A program made the position numbers and the translations under genes. The notes below the pieces were generated by a model that saw only the letters and a program-made list of their open reading frames with translations, ran no database searches and was not told the DNA's origin. DNA of 6,522 nt from Candidatus Brocadiales bacterium (lineage in GTDB: Bacteria; Planctomycetota; Brocadiia; Brocadiales; Bathyanammoxibiaceae): positions 1-6,522 of the forward strand of contig JAUQZZ010000111.1 in assembly GCA_030586765.1 (NCBI GenBank), given 5' to 3'. Positions 6,066 through 6,522 of the stretch are shown here, in pieces. Numbering within the stretch: position 1 is the first letter of the stretch; every line of letters begins with the position of its first letter.

Positions 6066-6353
6066 CTAGGCCTTTTGAGCTGGACCTTCCTGCAGCCTCC
6101 CGCTCTCAGCCAGAACCGCCTTAGTCATATTAATCGTGGCCGTTAGAGAGGTGATATCTACCAGTTTTTCTTCAGGAATCTGTATCTTGAATTTTTTCTC
6201 TATGAGGGCCAATATCTCCAGGGCTAGAAGGGAATCTATCTCTAGCTCTTTGAAGAAATTTGCATCCCGTTTCTTCCATATCTCATCCCTGTCTAACTCC
6301 GTAACCTCAGCAACTATGTTTGTTACCTCTCTTTCGATTTCCTCGGTTTTCAA
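6066..6353 (-). CDS. Acyl carrier protein, first gene of the operon
   Basis: This small acidic helical protein of 95 residues is a carrier protein. The phosphopantetheine attachment site is Ser41 in ELEIDSLLALE (36-46), which follows the carrier-protein DSL pattern but has EIDS in place of the GADS/GLDS usual in housekeeping AcpP. The body (about 1-80) has family length, and a short tail (about 84-95) extends beyond it. It would carry the growing chain as a thioester on 4'-phosphopantetheine, added by a transferase encoded elsewhere. The start codon is TTG. It is supported by AAGGAGG six bases upstream and by the lack of another start in frame before the stop at 6384-6386. As the first gene behind the promoter, and 16 nt before fabZ, it is probably a dedicated carrier for this pathway. 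Confidence 0.92.
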   Translation of the reverse strand: MKTEEIEREVTNIVAEVTELDRDEIWKKRDANFFKELEIDSLLALEILALIEKKFKIQIPEEKLVDITSLTATINMTKAVLAESGRLQEGPAQKA

Positions 6354-6359
6354 AACCGC

Positions 6360-6364
6360 CCTCC
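6360..6364 (-). promoter_or_regulatory. Ribosome binding site for the ACP gene
   Basis: GGAGG, within AAAAAGGAGGG, lies six bases before the TTG at 6353. It is one of only two strong Shine-Dalgarno sites in the operon and is what makes the TTG start credible. Confidence 0.8.
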
Positions 6365-6459
6365 TTTTTGAAGACAGGTGTCTCTAAAGGTCCTCAAAGA
6401 CCAATATTATGCCTAGAATTTCAAATAATAATCCCCTTTACTAACGACTAAACTGTGGG

Positions 6460-6488
6460 ATATTACCATGGTCAGTAGATGTTGTCAA
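6460..6488 (-). promoter_or_regulatory. Sigma70-type promoter for the operon
   Basis: On the minus strand, a perfect TTGACA -35 box (6488-6483) is followed by a 17-nt spacer and TAATAT as the -10 box (6465-6460), which matches four of the six consensus bases. Transcription would start near 6453, giving a leader of about 100 nt before the ACP start codon. The spacer next to the -10 box contains the 8-bp palindrome ACCATGGT (6465-6472), a possible but unproven operator. It is the best promoter-like sequence seen in the window, and all six genes lie downstream in the same direction. Confidence 0.65.
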
Positions 6489-6522
6489 TAGCAATCTTAA
6501 AAGGGCCTGCCTGACGTAACCC

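Larger units (their letters stand above)
6354..6522. other. Upstream leader and promoter region
   Basis: This gene-free stretch contains the promoter at 6460-6488 and an AT-rich leader of about 100 nt. Only weak short hairpins are visible in the leader, such as AGACA/TGTCT around 6371-6382, and there is no recognisable riboswitch or attenuator. The last 34 bases (6489-6522) show nothing that can be assigned. Confidence 0.55.

Noticed and set aside
211..6353. Aryl polyene cluster
   Set aside because: The KS/CLF, ACP and dehydratase would fit. However, the ammonia lyase-like, ketoreductase, acyltransferase and exporter genes typical of those clusters are absent, and a B12 radical SAM enzyme is not a usual component. 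A distant relationship remains possible.
5616..6387. Plus-strand open frames opposite fabZ and the ACP gene (5616-5819, 5838-6146 and 6136-6387)
   Set aside because: They are antisense shadows of genes with clear catalytic motifs. The serine-rich translation of the last one is typical of such shadows.
6406..6411. Second -10-like box (CATAAT) nearer to the ACP gene
   Set aside because: No -35 sequence is found at suitable spacing upstream, and the promoter at 6460-6488 is much better.

Overview
The window holds one compact six-gene operon, all on the minus strand and read from right to left. In transcription order it encodes an acyl carrier protein (6353-6066), a FabZ-type dehydratase (6049-5600), a complete ketosynthase (5587-4367), a second ketosynthase-like protein whose three catalytic residues are all replaced (4317-3091), a CrtI/CrtISO/RetSat-like FAD oxidoreductase (3088-1658) and a B12-binding-domain radical SAM enzyme (1653-211). 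Intergenic gaps are 16, 12, 49, 2 and 4 nt. A good sigma70-type promoter (6460-6488) lies upstream of the first gene, and no gene follows the last one, so the operon appears to be complete inside the window.

Read together, this is a small dissociated (type II) fatty-acid or polyketide-like pathway. The ACP carries the chain. The active ketosynthase, probably paired with the inactive one as a KS/chain-length-factor heterodimer, extends it. FabZ dehydrates 3-hydroxyacyl-ACP. The flavoprotein then probably desaturates, saturates or isomerises double bonds, and the radical SAM enzyme performs a radical step such as C-C bond formation, cyclisation or methylation. No ketoreductase, enoyl reductase, malonyl transferase, thioesterase or phosphopantetheinyl transferase is encoded here, so those steps would be borrowed from elsewhere in the cell. 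FabF paralogues, FabZ, ACP, a CrtI-like desaturase and B12-type radical SAM enzymes together are, from memory, the gene set proposed for ladderane lipid synthesis in anammox planctomycetes, with related clusters in some sulfate-reducing Deltaproteobacteria. The product here is unknown and may be a polyene or an unusual cyclic or modified acyl chain.

The left end (1-210) has no gene. It holds a run of consecutive inverted repeats, three of whose units begin with CGTAG, downstream of the operon. The right end (6354-6522) is the 5' leader and promoter region.

The organism is a bacterium of moderate GC that uses AGG/AGA and ATA codons freely. Together with the GC-rich intergenic palindromes and the gene content, this suggests an anaerobic lineage such as Desulfobacterota, Nitrospirota or a planctomycete relative. 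That assignment is an inference and cannot be settled from this window.
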